A stretch of 64,000 nucleotides of DNA. It comes from Aliidongia sp035943795 (lineage in GTDB: Bacteria; Pseudomonadota; Alphaproteobacteria; ATCC43930; CGMCC-115725). The stretch spans positions 72,303 through 136,302 of the forward strand of contig NZ_DASZBY010000050.1 of the NCBI RefSeq assembly GCF_035943795.1, read 5' to 3'. Positions within the stretch are counted from its first letter, which is position 1, and each line of letters opens with the position of its first letter. The translations under genes were made by a program, and so were the position numbers. This document shows positions 33,882-41,829 of this stretch, piece after piece. Under the pieces are notes generated by a model, which ran no database searches, was not told the origin of the DNA, and worked only from the letters and a program-made list of their open reading frames with translations.

Positions 33882-35084
33882 TCAGCGCGAAGGGGCGCGC
33901 CCGCGCTTGGCCTCGGATGCGACGACATCTTTGACGATGGCAATGTATTTCGCGCCCAAGACGGCGAACCGGTCTTGCAGCCGGTCTCGTGCGGCCTCGT
34001 AAAAGCGGCTGTCCTCTTCCGCAGAAAAGACGATCTTGGCGGCCTGCATTTTCTGGGCGAGATCGGCCGCATCTTGCGGATCGAAGAACACGCCCCGCTC
34101 CGGCGCCTGCTCGCGATGGACCCCGATGTTCGAAAGCAGGATCTTCTTGCCGATCGACTTTCCTTCTTCGACGGTGCTGCTCCAGCCCTCGAACAGGGAT
34201 GGATTGATGATGGCGATCGAATGCCGCATCAGAGCCAGCAGATCGTCGTAGGGCACGATGCCGAGAACGGTGAACATGTCCTCCACACCAAGCTCGGCCG
34301 CATATTTCATCAGGTTCTTGTAGTGCTCGGGCTGCCGCCAGTCGGCGATGTTGCCGGTCGCGACGACCGATGTCTTGAGGCCTTGCGCTCGCAATACGCC
34401 CAGCGCTTCGATGACGATGCGATGGTTCTTATGGATCCAGAACTGATTGGGCAGATGGAAGAACGGATATCCGATGCCGTATTTCTCGACCAGCCTTTCG
34501 GGTGCCCCGTAATCGACGTTCTTGTCGTCGCCGGAGACGAATTGCAGGACACGGGATTTGTGAAGCGACTGCGGGTAAAATTCCCTCAGATCATTCTGGG
34601 CATCGTGGCTGCTGAGGACGATCGAGGAAGAATAATCGAGAATCTCTGCGAAGGCCCGGTTGCGCCCGGTGATTTCGCGCTCCGGGAAAAACTCCGGCAG
34701 GCGCAGGTGCTGGAAATCCGGCAACCAGCTGATGGTGGGAATTCGACCGCGCGGCCCCAGATGGCCGGAATGCGACAACACGGAGATCGAGGATCGCTCG
34801 AGCAGGCGTTCCATCAGAATGTCGCGACCCAGCAATTTTGCGATCCGATCCCGAAACGACGCGGGCCGCCACCAGCAGTCGCCGTCGACCAGCCGTGTCC
34901 GGATGATCTCCGCCTCCCGGAACCCGTCGAGCAAACGGTCGGACGCGTGCGGCGGCACCAGCAGGACCGGTTCGACCTCGCCGTTCGGCACGGATTTTAT
35001 CGCGTGGACCAGATTTCTCAGATAATTGACACCGCCGATCCAACCATTGTTGGTTTGAGCCATGACGAAACCGACACGTATCAA
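33882..35084 (-). CDS. GT4-family glycosyltransferase
   Basis: 400 residues starting at TTG 35084 (AGGAG upstream; its TTGA overlaps the epimerase stop). The N-terminus RVGFVMAQTNNGWIGGVNYL is the GT-B acceptor-side start, and PFFHLPNQFWIHKNHRIVIEA opens the donor domain. INPSLFEGWSSTVEEGKSIGK supplies the E-x7-E motif. It is the last gene of the leftward run epimerase-GT4, so it may use the sugar made by the epimerase. It converges on motA with 6 nt between stops. Confidence 0.9.
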   Translation of the reverse strand: MIRVGFVMAQTNNGWIGGVNYLRNLVHAIKSVPNGEVEPVLLVPPHASDRLLDGFREAEIIRTRLVDGDCWWRPASFRDRIAKLLGRDILMERLLERSSISVLSHSGHLGPRGRIPTISWLPDFQHLRLPEFFPEREITGRNRAFAEILDYSSSIVLSSHDAQNDLREFYPQSLHKSRVLQFVSGDDKNVDYGAPERLVEKYGIGYPFFHLPNQFWIHKNHRIVIEALGVLRAQGLKTSVVATGNIADWRQPEHYKNLMKYAAELGVEDMFTVLGIVPYDDLLALMRHSIAIINPSLFEGWSSTVEEGKSIGKKILLSNIGVHREQAPERGVFFDPQDAADLAQKMQAAKIVFSAEEDSRFYEAARDRLQDRFAVLGAKYIAIVKDVVASEAKRGRAPSR

Positions 35085-35998
35085 AAAACGTCACTCCTGA
35101 ACCATTCGACGTAGCGGCCGATTTCCTGGCGCAGATCCTTGCGTGGCGCCCAACCCCAGGAGAGCGCATCGCTGATGTCGGCCTGGTAGTGGGCGGGATC
35201 CCCCGCTCGGATCCGTCCAGAAAACCGCGGGGGCTCGGCGCACCCGAGATCGGCGGCGATCGCCTCGACGATGTCGCGGATCGGCACGGCCACGCCCGTC
35301 CCGCCGTTCACGACGGCACCGGCGCTCGTTGCATGGTCGCCGGCGCGCACCATGAGGTCGCCCGCGTCCTCGACGTGCAGCCAGTCGCGCGTCTCGTCGC
35401 CCGTCCCGCCGAAAGCATTGTCCCCGGCGGACAGCTTCATGCAGGCATCCCACAGAAGCTGCTTGCGAATGCCAATGCCATAGATCGAGAACAGGCGGAC
35501 GTTGACGCTGCGGATCCCGAAATTTCGCCCGTAGGATCGGCACAGATCTTCGGCGATCCGTTTATGCATGCCGTACGGCGATACAGGATTCAAGGCGTCG
35601 GTCGTCCGGATCGGCATCTGCGTGGCGGCACCGTAGACGCCGGCGCTCGACGCGACGACGACATTTGCGGCGGGGCAATGAAGCCGCGCGAATTCGAGGA
35701 CGGCCAAGGTGGTCGAAACGTTCCGCTCATAGTCGCGAACGGGATGCGCCAGGGAAAAAGGCACCGAACCGCTGCCGGCACAATGGAACACGACGGCCGG
35801 CGTATCGACATAGGTCGACAGCGTCTCGAGGGTGACTTCCGCCGTGTGCCAGTCGGCGAGGCCCCACGATTGCCATTCGTCGCGGCCCCAGGACCCGTGG
35901 CCGATTCCGATGACGCGATAGCCGTTCGCCGCCGCCGAGCGCGCCACATGTCGACCAACGAACCCATAGGCACCGGTCACGACAGCAACGCCGGTCAC
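35081..35998 (-). CDS. NAD-dependent epimerase/dehydratase (extended SDR)
   Basis: 305 residues from a GTG at 35998 with GGAGGG just upstream. The cofactor loop is VTGAYGFVGRHVA (about 7-19). VVASSAGVYG carries the catalytic serine region and YGMHK gives the Tyr-x3-Lys pair. Proteins of this type interconvert nucleotide-sugars such as UDP-glucose or UDP-glucuronate derivatives, or GDP-sugars. The exact substrate is not readable. It is coupled to the downstream GT4, and 162 nt separate it from the leftward acyltransferase. Confidence 0.9.
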   Translation of the reverse strand: MTGVAVVTGAYGFVGRHVARSAAANGYRVIGIGHGSWGRDEWQSWGLADWHTAEVTLETLSTYVDTPAVVFHCAGSGSVPFSLAHPVRDYERNVSTTLAVLEFARLHCPAANVVVASSAGVYGAATQMPIRTTDALNPVSPYGMHKRIAEDLCRSYGRNFGIRSVNVRLFSIYGIGIRKQLLWDACMKLSAGDNAFGGTGDETRDWLHVEDAGDLMVRAGDHATSAGAVVNGGTGVAVPIRDIVEAIAADLGCAEPPRFSGRIRAGDPAHYQADISDALSWGWAPRKDLRQEIGRYVEWFRSDVF

Positions 35999-36160
35999 GC
36001 CGCCCTCCGTTCGGGATTACGCCGATATCTGCCGGCCCAAGCGATGATTTCAGATACTCCCCACGTCGCATCCGCAGGAAATTTCCCGTCCCATGCGGCG
36101 GCGACATTAGGGGAGCCCCTGCGGATCGTCCAGTGCCGGATGGGTTCCCTGCGCCAAGCC

Positions 36161-36934
36161 TCAGGGCAGATCGCCCATCGACTTGCCCGCCGCATGCAAC
36201 GGCATTCCCGGGAAGACGATGGCCGCGTCCAGCGTGGCGAGATAGGCTTCCTCGTCCGGGATCAAGCGTTCCTTCTCGGCCGTGAACTGATCGGCCGGGA
36301 TCCAGGCCTGCGCTTCCATATCGTAGCGCTTGATCACGCGCGCCGGATTGCCGACCGCGATGCTGAAAGGCGGCACGTCCTTGTTGACCAGGCTCGCTGC
36401 ACCGATGATGCAGCCGTGCCCGATTTTGACGTTGCCGATGATCGTGACCCCGGCGCCGAGTTGACAATTGACGCCGAGCGAAATGACGGCGTCATCTCGC
36501 ACGCCCGCAAAAATATAGGGCGTGAAAGGATTTTCAAAGAAATGATTGCTTCCCAGAAAGCAGCAATTAACGCTGGTCATCGTGTAATCTTTAAATTCGA
36601 TCAAGAGTCCTGAGCTGAAGAAATTCCGCCTGCCGATATAACTTCTCCTGCCGATGGCTATCTGCCTGACGTCCCGATCACGATGATTGACGTTCAGCCA
36701 GCATCCCTCCGACAGGATGGCATCTTCTCCGATCGCCACGTTCCTCCACCCCAAGACATGAACATTCTTATCGACAAAAGCGGTCGAAGAAACGTGCTTT
36801 CTCCCGTAACGCCAAACGTCGATCAAACCACGAGAGCGGCGCAAAAAAGTAATCGCGCGTTCCGGCAAGCATGAGAGCAGGATTTTTCGGACCGGTTCAA
36901 AGGTATCTTTCAATCGGCCACTCCTGGATTTCAC
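36161..36934 (-). CDS. Left-handed beta-helix (hexapeptide) acyltransferase
   Basis: 257 residues. A leading helical part is followed from about residue 48 by hexapeptide turns such as NVAIGEDAILSEGC, RQIAIGRRSYIGRRNFF, then VISLGVNCQLGAGVTIIGNVKI broken at the turns, and VNKDVPPFSIAVGNPARVIKRYD, the conserved end of LbetaH acetyltransferases. These trimeric enzymes add acetyl or other acyl groups to sugars. The GTG start overlaps the Wzx stop (GTGA). The sequence is less GC-rich than the liv genes. Probably it decorates the polysaccharide repeat. Confidence 0.88.
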   Translation of the reverse strand: MKSRSGRLKDTFEPVRKILLSCLPERAITFLRRSRGLIDVWRYGRKHVSSTAFVDKNVHVLGWRNVAIGEDAILSEGCWLNVNHRDRDVRQIAIGRRSYIGRRNFFSSGLLIEFKDYTMTSVNCCFLGSNHFFENPFTPYIFAGVRDDAVISLGVNCQLGAGVTIIGNVKIGHGCIIGAASLVNKDVPPFSIAVGNPARVIKRYDMEAQAWIPADQFTAEKERLIPDEEAYLATLDAAIVFPGMPLHAAGKSMGDLP

Positions 36935-38319
36935 GCATATTTTGCGAGTCGGCCTTTAATAAAAAATGCCGTGGGGATGGCCGCGAAAATCAAATAGGCG
37001 ATCGTCGCGCCCCAGGGAATGGCCGGGACGCCATAGTGCAGTACCAGGGCGATCTTGAAGGAAATAATCGCCAAGCCGGCAACAACGCCAACGATCAGTT
37101 GGAACGTAACGATGTGTGCTCCGTTCAGGAACATCGCTACGGCCGTACCGCCGGCTTCGACGATCTTCCAACAGCCGAGACCGAGGAGCAAGGCGAAGGA
37201 CGGCGCTATCGCCCGACCGACCCAGAGCTGGAGAAGCCAGGGTCCGAAGACAACGAGCCCTCCTGCAAGCACCGTGGCTGCCGCCACGGCCACGCCGAAA
37301 GAGCGTCCGAGGGTTCGTCTGACCCACGCATAGTCACCACGGGACAGAGCTTCGCCATAGGCCGGCCAGAACGGCACCAGAACCATCCCCAGGATCATCG
37401 GAATGATGCTGAACATCTTTTCGGGAACCGCATAGCCAGCGATGGCGCTCGCTCCCAGCGTTTGCGCGATGATGATATTGTCGGCGCCATAGGAAACCGA
37501 AGCGACGATCTGGAGGAACAGAAAGAGCATCCCGGTGCGCACGGTGGCGGAAATGGCCCGGCGCGAGATGCACGGGATGGATGGTCGGATATCGACGCGT
37601 TGAACACCAAAAAAGATAATCGTATTCAAGATACTGACGATGAGAGGTCCGCCGACCAGGGCCAGAACGAGCCAGGGCAGACCTTCCTTCAGCAAGATCG
37701 CTGCCACGACCCAGATCAGGGCGAGCACGCTACCGAGACATTGCCACAGATTCGCGGCGAACCCCATCTGCAGGCCCATCTGCACGCGCTGGACGACGCT
37801 GAAGGGCACGGAAAGGGCGAAACAAAGAAAGAATACCGCGAGCGCCTGTCTCGCTTCGCCACGTGCGAGATCGGAAGTGACGTTGAAGATTTTGTACCAG
37901 GGAACGAAGGGATAGGCGGCGGCGACGACCAGGATGATCGTCAGCGCTATCAGAACCAGCACGAAAAATCCGCTGGAGATATAGCTTCTGATCATGGGCC
38001 AGTCATCGAGGCCATGGGCAGCGGCAATGGCATTCAGCAGACCGTTGCCGATACCCAGGTCGGCGAAAGACAGCATGGCGATGAACGAACTGATGACCAT
38101 CCACATCCCATAGCGCTCGGCGCCTAGATAGTTCAGGGCGAGCGGAATGTAGATCAGTGCCGCCACGACCGAAAAAACCTTGGAAAGCATACCGGCGCCA
38201 GCGGTGAGCGCGACGCGTCGATATCGTTCCTGCGTCCGCCCGTCGACGGTCGACACGTCGAACGGGCGAAACCGAATGAGCCCGATCGTTTGGCGGAATT
38301 TAGCAGCCGAGATGACCAT
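36931..38319 (-). CDS. Wzx-type polysaccharide flippase
   Basis: 462 residues from the ATG at 38319; a TTG at 38430 would add 37 residues and is less convincing. After a polar N-terminus come about twelve hydrophobic segments. LTAGAGMLSKVFSVVAALIY, YGMWMVISSFIAMLSFADLG and the internal GADNIIIAQTLGASAIAGYAV are typical of MATE/MOP flippases of the Wzx group. It turns undecaprenyl-linked repeats across the inner membrane for Wzy. It lies between the GT4 upstream and the acyltransferase downstream (4-nt overlap). Confidence 0.92.
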   Translation of the reverse strand: MVISAAKFRQTIGLIRFRPFDVSTVDGRTQERYRRVALTAGAGMLSKVFSVVAALIYIPLALNYLGAERYGMWMVISSFIAMLSFADLGIGNGLLNAIAAAHGLDDWPMIRSYISSGFFVLVLIALTIILVVAAAYPFVPWYKIFNVTSDLARGEARQALAVFFLCFALSVPFSVVQRVQMGLQMGFAANLWQCLGSVLALIWVVAAILLKEGLPWLVLALVGGPLIVSILNTIIFFGVQRVDIRPSIPCISRRAISATVRTGMLFLFLQIVASVSYGADNIIIAQTLGASAIAGYAVPEKMFSIIPMILGMVLVPFWPAYGEALSRGDYAWVRRTLGRSFGVAVAAATVLAGGLVVFGPWLLQLWVGRAIAPSFALLLGLGCWKIVEAGGTAVAMFLNGAHIVTFQLIVGVVAGLAIISFKIALVLHYGVPAIPWGATIAYLIFAAIPTAFFIKGRLAKYA

Positions 38320-38436
38320 GATTTCATGAATGACTTTAAAGGAAACCCGAGGCCTCGCAAATCTCGCGATCTGTACAGCAGGAAGAAGAATACTGAGGAA
38401 ATTTACCGCCCATTGCCCTTGCGGGATCAAACGGCG

Positions 38437-39528
38437 CTAGCGCGGCTCCGTCATATTCGCCTGACGTTCGATGATCCCAGCATAGAGCGCAGCATAAGCG
38501 GCACCGACCGTCGCTCGACGGCATCGTTCCAGGGTTTCCCGCGGCGGCTGGTGCCGCTGCGGGGCGTCCAGCGCCTTGCGCAGGGCGTTTGCCACGGAAA
38601 TCTCGGAGCCCGGCGAGGCAAGAGCGGCATTGGCATAGAATTCCTGCCGCGCATAGGCGCGATCGCCCAGTACCAGTGGAACGCCTGCCGCCGCGGCTTC
38701 CAAGGCCGAGATCGGCTGCTGCTCGCGATGGCTCGGCAAGGCGAACGCCGCAGCGCCGTGATAGGTCGCCGCCAGTTCCGGCGATCCCGCTGGCAGCCCG
38801 CGGATCCACTGCATGTCGGATCGCCCGGCCATGGCATCCGCAACGGCCTGCCCGTAGGCCTCCTCGCCCGTCAGCACGCTGCCGACGAGCAGCAGCGGAA
38901 CGCCCAGACGACGGCAGGCGCGAACCAGGGTCAGTTGATCCTTGCGACGGCAGATGTTCCCGGTGCACAGCACATATCGTTCCAGCGACACGGGCGCCGG
39001 CTCGCCGCCGACCGCCGGATCGAAGAACTGATCCTCGATGATGTTGGGAATGACATGGATCCGGTCCGCCGGCACGCCCAAAGTGTGCCGGGCATAGTCC
39101 GCCTGAAGCGAGTTGACCACCGTCAGGGCCGAAATCCAGGGGATCATGCCCATACGCGTCCGTTCCTGGCCCAGAATGGTCAGGCCCCAATGACGGATAC
39201 GCCGGAGTGGACTCGAATAGGGAAAGAGCGCGCTGAAAACGATGGCCTTGCCTGCCTGGTTCGCCCAGTAGGCGGACGGATAGTGGGCGGATTCCAGGCC
39301 CCACATATGCAGGATCGAGAACGAGCCATCACGATCCCAGGGGTTCATCTGCGCCACGTCCGCGCCGGCTTCCCGCGCCGCAGCGAGCGCGCCCAGCATC
39401 TGAACCTCGAACCCGCCGAATGCGAAGCAGTGGGGCTGAAACGGCAAGACCCGCACGGCCGCGGATATGGACGCCGGTGCGCAGTCGCCGATCACGTCCG
39501 ACGGGGTTGGTTCGGAGCGGCCTGCCAT
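38437..39528 (-). CDS. GT4-family glycosyltransferase
   Basis: 363 residues. The N-terminal part has VLPFQPHCFAFGGFEVQML, which fits the acceptor-domain start. The donor domain has YVLCTGNICRRKDQLTLVRA and PSHREQQPISALEAAAAGVP, the E-x7-E region. It starts 2 nt after the fcl stop, so it is probably translated with fcl, making a fucose-linked or mannose-linked transfer plausible. 117 nt separate it from the flippase start. Confidence 0.9.
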   Translation of the reverse strand: MAGRSEPTPSDVIGDCAPASISAAVRVLPFQPHCFAFGGFEVQMLGALAAAREAGADVAQMNPWDRDGSFSILHMWGLESAHYPSAYWANQAGKAIVFSALFPYSSPLRRIRHWGLTILGQERTRMGMIPWISALTVVNSLQADYARHTLGVPADRIHVIPNIIEDQFFDPAVGGEPAPVSLERYVLCTGNICRRKDQLTLVRACRRLGVPLLLVGSVLTGEEAYGQAVADAMAGRSDMQWIRGLPAGSPELAATYHGAAAFALPSHREQQPISALEAAAAGVPLVLGDRAYARQEFYANAALASPGSEISVANALRKALDAPQRHQPPRETLERCRRATVGAAYAALYAGIIERQANMTEPR

Positions 39529-39531
39529 CGC

Positions 39532-40479
39532 TCAGGCCGCGACGTTCTCGCAATACCACTCGTAGCTGGCCCGCACGCCGTCTTCGAGCGAGATGGTCGC
39601 CGTCCAGCCGAGTGCGGTCAGCTTCGCAACATCGACCAGCTTGCGCGGCGTGCCGTCGGGCTTGTCCAGATCGTGCACGAAGTGCCCTTCCCAGCCAACG
39701 ACGCGCGCGACGAGGGCGGCGAGGTCATTGATGGTCACGTCCTCACCGACCCCGATATTGATCGGCCCTTCGCCGGCGTAGCGCTCGAGCAGGAACACGC
39801 AGGCATCGGCCAGATCGTCGACATGCAAGAATTCGCGCCGGGGCGTACCGGTGCCCCAGAGCGGCAGCGTCTCGGCCCTGGTCCGCTTGGCGTGATGCGT
39901 CTTCGCGATCAGCGCCGGCAGGACATGGCTCGAGACGAGATCGAAATTGTCGAACGGGCCATACAGGTTCGTCGGCATGGCCGAGATGTAGTTCAGGCCG
40001 TATTGCCGGCGATAGGCCTGGCACAGTTTCACGCCGGCAATCTTGGCGATCGCATACCATTCGTTGGTCGGCTCGAGCGACCCGGTCAGCAGGGATTCCT
40101 CTGGCATCGGCTGCGGAGCGAACTTCGGATAGATGCAGGTCGAGCCAAGGAACAGCAGTTTGACAACGTCGGCGCGCCGGGCGCCTTCGATCAAATTCGC
40201 CTCGATCGCCAGATTGTCATAGAGGAATGATGCGGGCCGGGTGCTGTTCGCCAGGATTCCCCCGACCTCGGCCGCCGCCACGACGAGCGCGTCGGGACGG
40301 TGCCGCTCGAGCCAAGCAAAAGTCTCGGCCTGGTTGGTCAGGTTCGCTTCGGCCCGTCCCAGGCCCAGGACCTCGCAATCGATCCGGGCCAGACGACGGA
40401 CCAGGGCGCTGCCGACCATGCCACGATGGCCGGCGATCGCGATCCGCTTGCCGGCCAGCGGGAAATCGAGAGCGCTCAT
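39532..40479 (-). CDS. fcl: GDP-L-fucose synthase
   Basis: 315 residues from the ATG at 40479. IAIAGHRGMVGSALVRRL (about 12-29) is the NADPH-binding start, FLGSTCIYPKFAPQPMPE the signature of fucose synthases, NEWYAIAKIAG the Tyr-x3-Lys active site, and ISAMPTNLYGPFDNFD the family's substrate loop. It epimerises and reduces GDP-4-keto-6-deoxymannose to GDP-L-fucose. It follows gmd by 13 nt, so the two complete the pathway from GDP-mannose. Confidence 0.96.
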   Translation of the reverse strand: MSALDFPLAGKRIAIAGHRGMVGSALVRRLARIDCEVLGLGRAEANLTNQAETFAWLERHRPDALVVAAAEVGGILANSTRPASFLYDNLAIEANLIEGARRADVVKLLFLGSTCIYPKFAPQPMPEESLLTGSLEPTNEWYAIAKIAGVKLCQAYRRQYGLNYISAMPTNLYGPFDNFDLVSSHVLPALIAKTHHAKRTRAETLPLWGTGTPRREFLHVDDLADACVFLLERYAGEGPINIGVGEDVTINDLAALVARVVGWEGHFVHDLDKPDGTPRKLVDVAKLTALGWTATISLEDGVRASYEWYCENVAA

Positions 40480-40492
40480 GATGCCGGCCCGG

Positions 40493-41542
40493 TCAGCGGT
40501 TCGCCGCGCCGCGGGCGGCACCGGCATGGCCGGCGTCGCGCAGGACCGTTTCCTGTCGCGCGAGTTCATGGTCCGATTCGACCATCATCGCGACCAATTG
40601 CGGGAACGACACCTTGCGCTTCCAGCCGAGCGTCCGTTCGGCCTTGGACGGATCGCCGTGCAGGGCGTCGACCTCGGTCGGCCGCAGATAGCGCGGGTCC
40701 AGCTCGACATATTTCTGCCAGTCGAGCCCGAGCTGGCCGAACGCCAGTTCGACGAAATGCTGCACCGAATAGCTCTCGCCCGTCGCGACGACGAAATCAT
40801 CGGGCTTATCATGCTGAAGCATCAGCCACATGGCCTCGACGTAATCGCCGGCAAAGCCCCAGTCGCGCTTGGCGTCGAGATTGCCGAGGAACAGCTTTTC
40901 CTGCAGCCCTTCCTTGATGCGCCCGACCGCGCGCGTGATCTTACGGGTCACGAAGGTCTCGCCCCGACGCGGGCTCTCGTGATTGAACAGGATCCCGTTC
41001 GTTACGAACATGCCGTAGGCTTCGCGATAGTTGATGCCGTACCAGTGGGCTGCAACTTTGCTGACCGCGTAGGGGCTACGCGGGTAGAAGGCCGTCGCCT
41101 CGCTCTGCGGCGGATGGGCCGCGCCGAACATCTCGGACGAGCCAGCCTGGTAGACCCGGACCTTGCTGGCGCCGCTCGCCATATGGTCGCGTACGGCTTC
41201 CAGAAGACGCAGCGCCCCGGTCGCAACCACGTCGGCAGTATATTCCGGCACGTCGAACGACACCCGCACGTGGCTCTGGGCGGCAAGATTATAGACCTCG
41301 TCCGGCTGCACCTTTTCCAGCACCCGGCGCAGGACGGTTCCGTCGGTCACGTCACCGTAATGCAGGGTCAGCTTCGGTCCGGCGACATGGGCATCGTGAT
41401 AGAGATGGTCGATGCGTTCGGTGTTGAAGGAACTCGCCCGGCGCAGCAAACCGTGCACCTCGTAGCCCTTACCCAGCAGCAGTTCCGTCAGATAGGATCC
41501 GTCCTGCCCGGTAATCCCGGTGATCAGCGCACGCTTCAACAC
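40493..41542 (-). CDS. gmd: GDP-mannose 4,6-dehydratase
   Basis: 349 residues from GTG 41542 with GGAGAA upstream. RALITGITGQDGSYLTELLL is the NADP-binding N-terminus, GLLRRASSFNTERIDHLY and NLAAQSHVRVSF are Gmd hallmarks, with SSEMFG and YAVSKVAAHWY as active-site segments. It converts GDP-mannose to GDP-4-keto-6-deoxymannose. With fcl it makes GDP-L-fucose for the polysaccharide. It is the first gene of a leftward operon and the upstream gap carries a 16-bp palindrome. Confidence 0.97.
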   Translation of the reverse strand: MLKRALITGITGQDGSYLTELLLGKGYEVHGLLRRASSFNTERIDHLYHDAHVAGPKLTLHYGDVTDGTVLRRVLEKVQPDEVYNLAAQSHVRVSFDVPEYTADVVATGALRLLEAVRDHMASGASKVRVYQAGSSEMFGAAHPPQSEATAFYPRSPYAVSKVAAHWYGINYREAYGMFVTNGILFNHESPRRGETFVTRKITRAVGRIKEGLQEKLFLGNLDAKRDWGFAGDYVEAMWLMLQHDKPDDFVVATGESYSVQHFVELAFGQLGLDWQKYVELDPRYLRPTEVDALHGDPSKAERTLGWKRKVSFPQLVAMMVESDHELARQETVLRDAGHAGAARGAANR

Positions 41543-41829
41543 ACTTCTCCATCATTCCGCAGACCCGACATGGAAAGCACCCGCCCACGCCAGCGCGGTT
41601 TGATTAACATACCGATCCCGGGCCACCAACCCGAATTATTTCAAGCGTCGCCTGCGCAAAATGAGGGATCAAGAAGAACCTATCCGCTCATGCCAGATGT
41701 ATTCTCCGAACCCAGAGAAATACACGGAAGATATGGTAGCATGTTCAAAATATTTTGAATGAACACCCCCGCCATGTCGACTGAAACAGCATTCAGCTGG
41801 TGATCTGTCTTGATCGTTTCCAAGATAAT
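41543..41829. other. 287-nt gap upstream of gmd
   Basis: No gene is apparent. The right two thirds are richer in A and T than the flanks and carry a perfect palindrome. Being upstream of gmd and downstream of yjbH, it should hold the promoter of the gmd-fcl-glycosyltransferase run and the end of the yjbH transcript. Confidence 0.5.
41744..41759. promoter_or_regulatory. 16-bp perfect palindrome, possible operator
   Basis: TTCAAAATATTTTGAA reads identically on both strands. A wider pair TGTTC (41742-41746) / GAACA (41761-41765) encloses most of it. It stands about 200 nt upstream of gmd in an AT-rich patch. The symmetry suits a dimeric regulator of polysaccharide genes; no known consensus is claimed. 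Confidence 0.45.
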
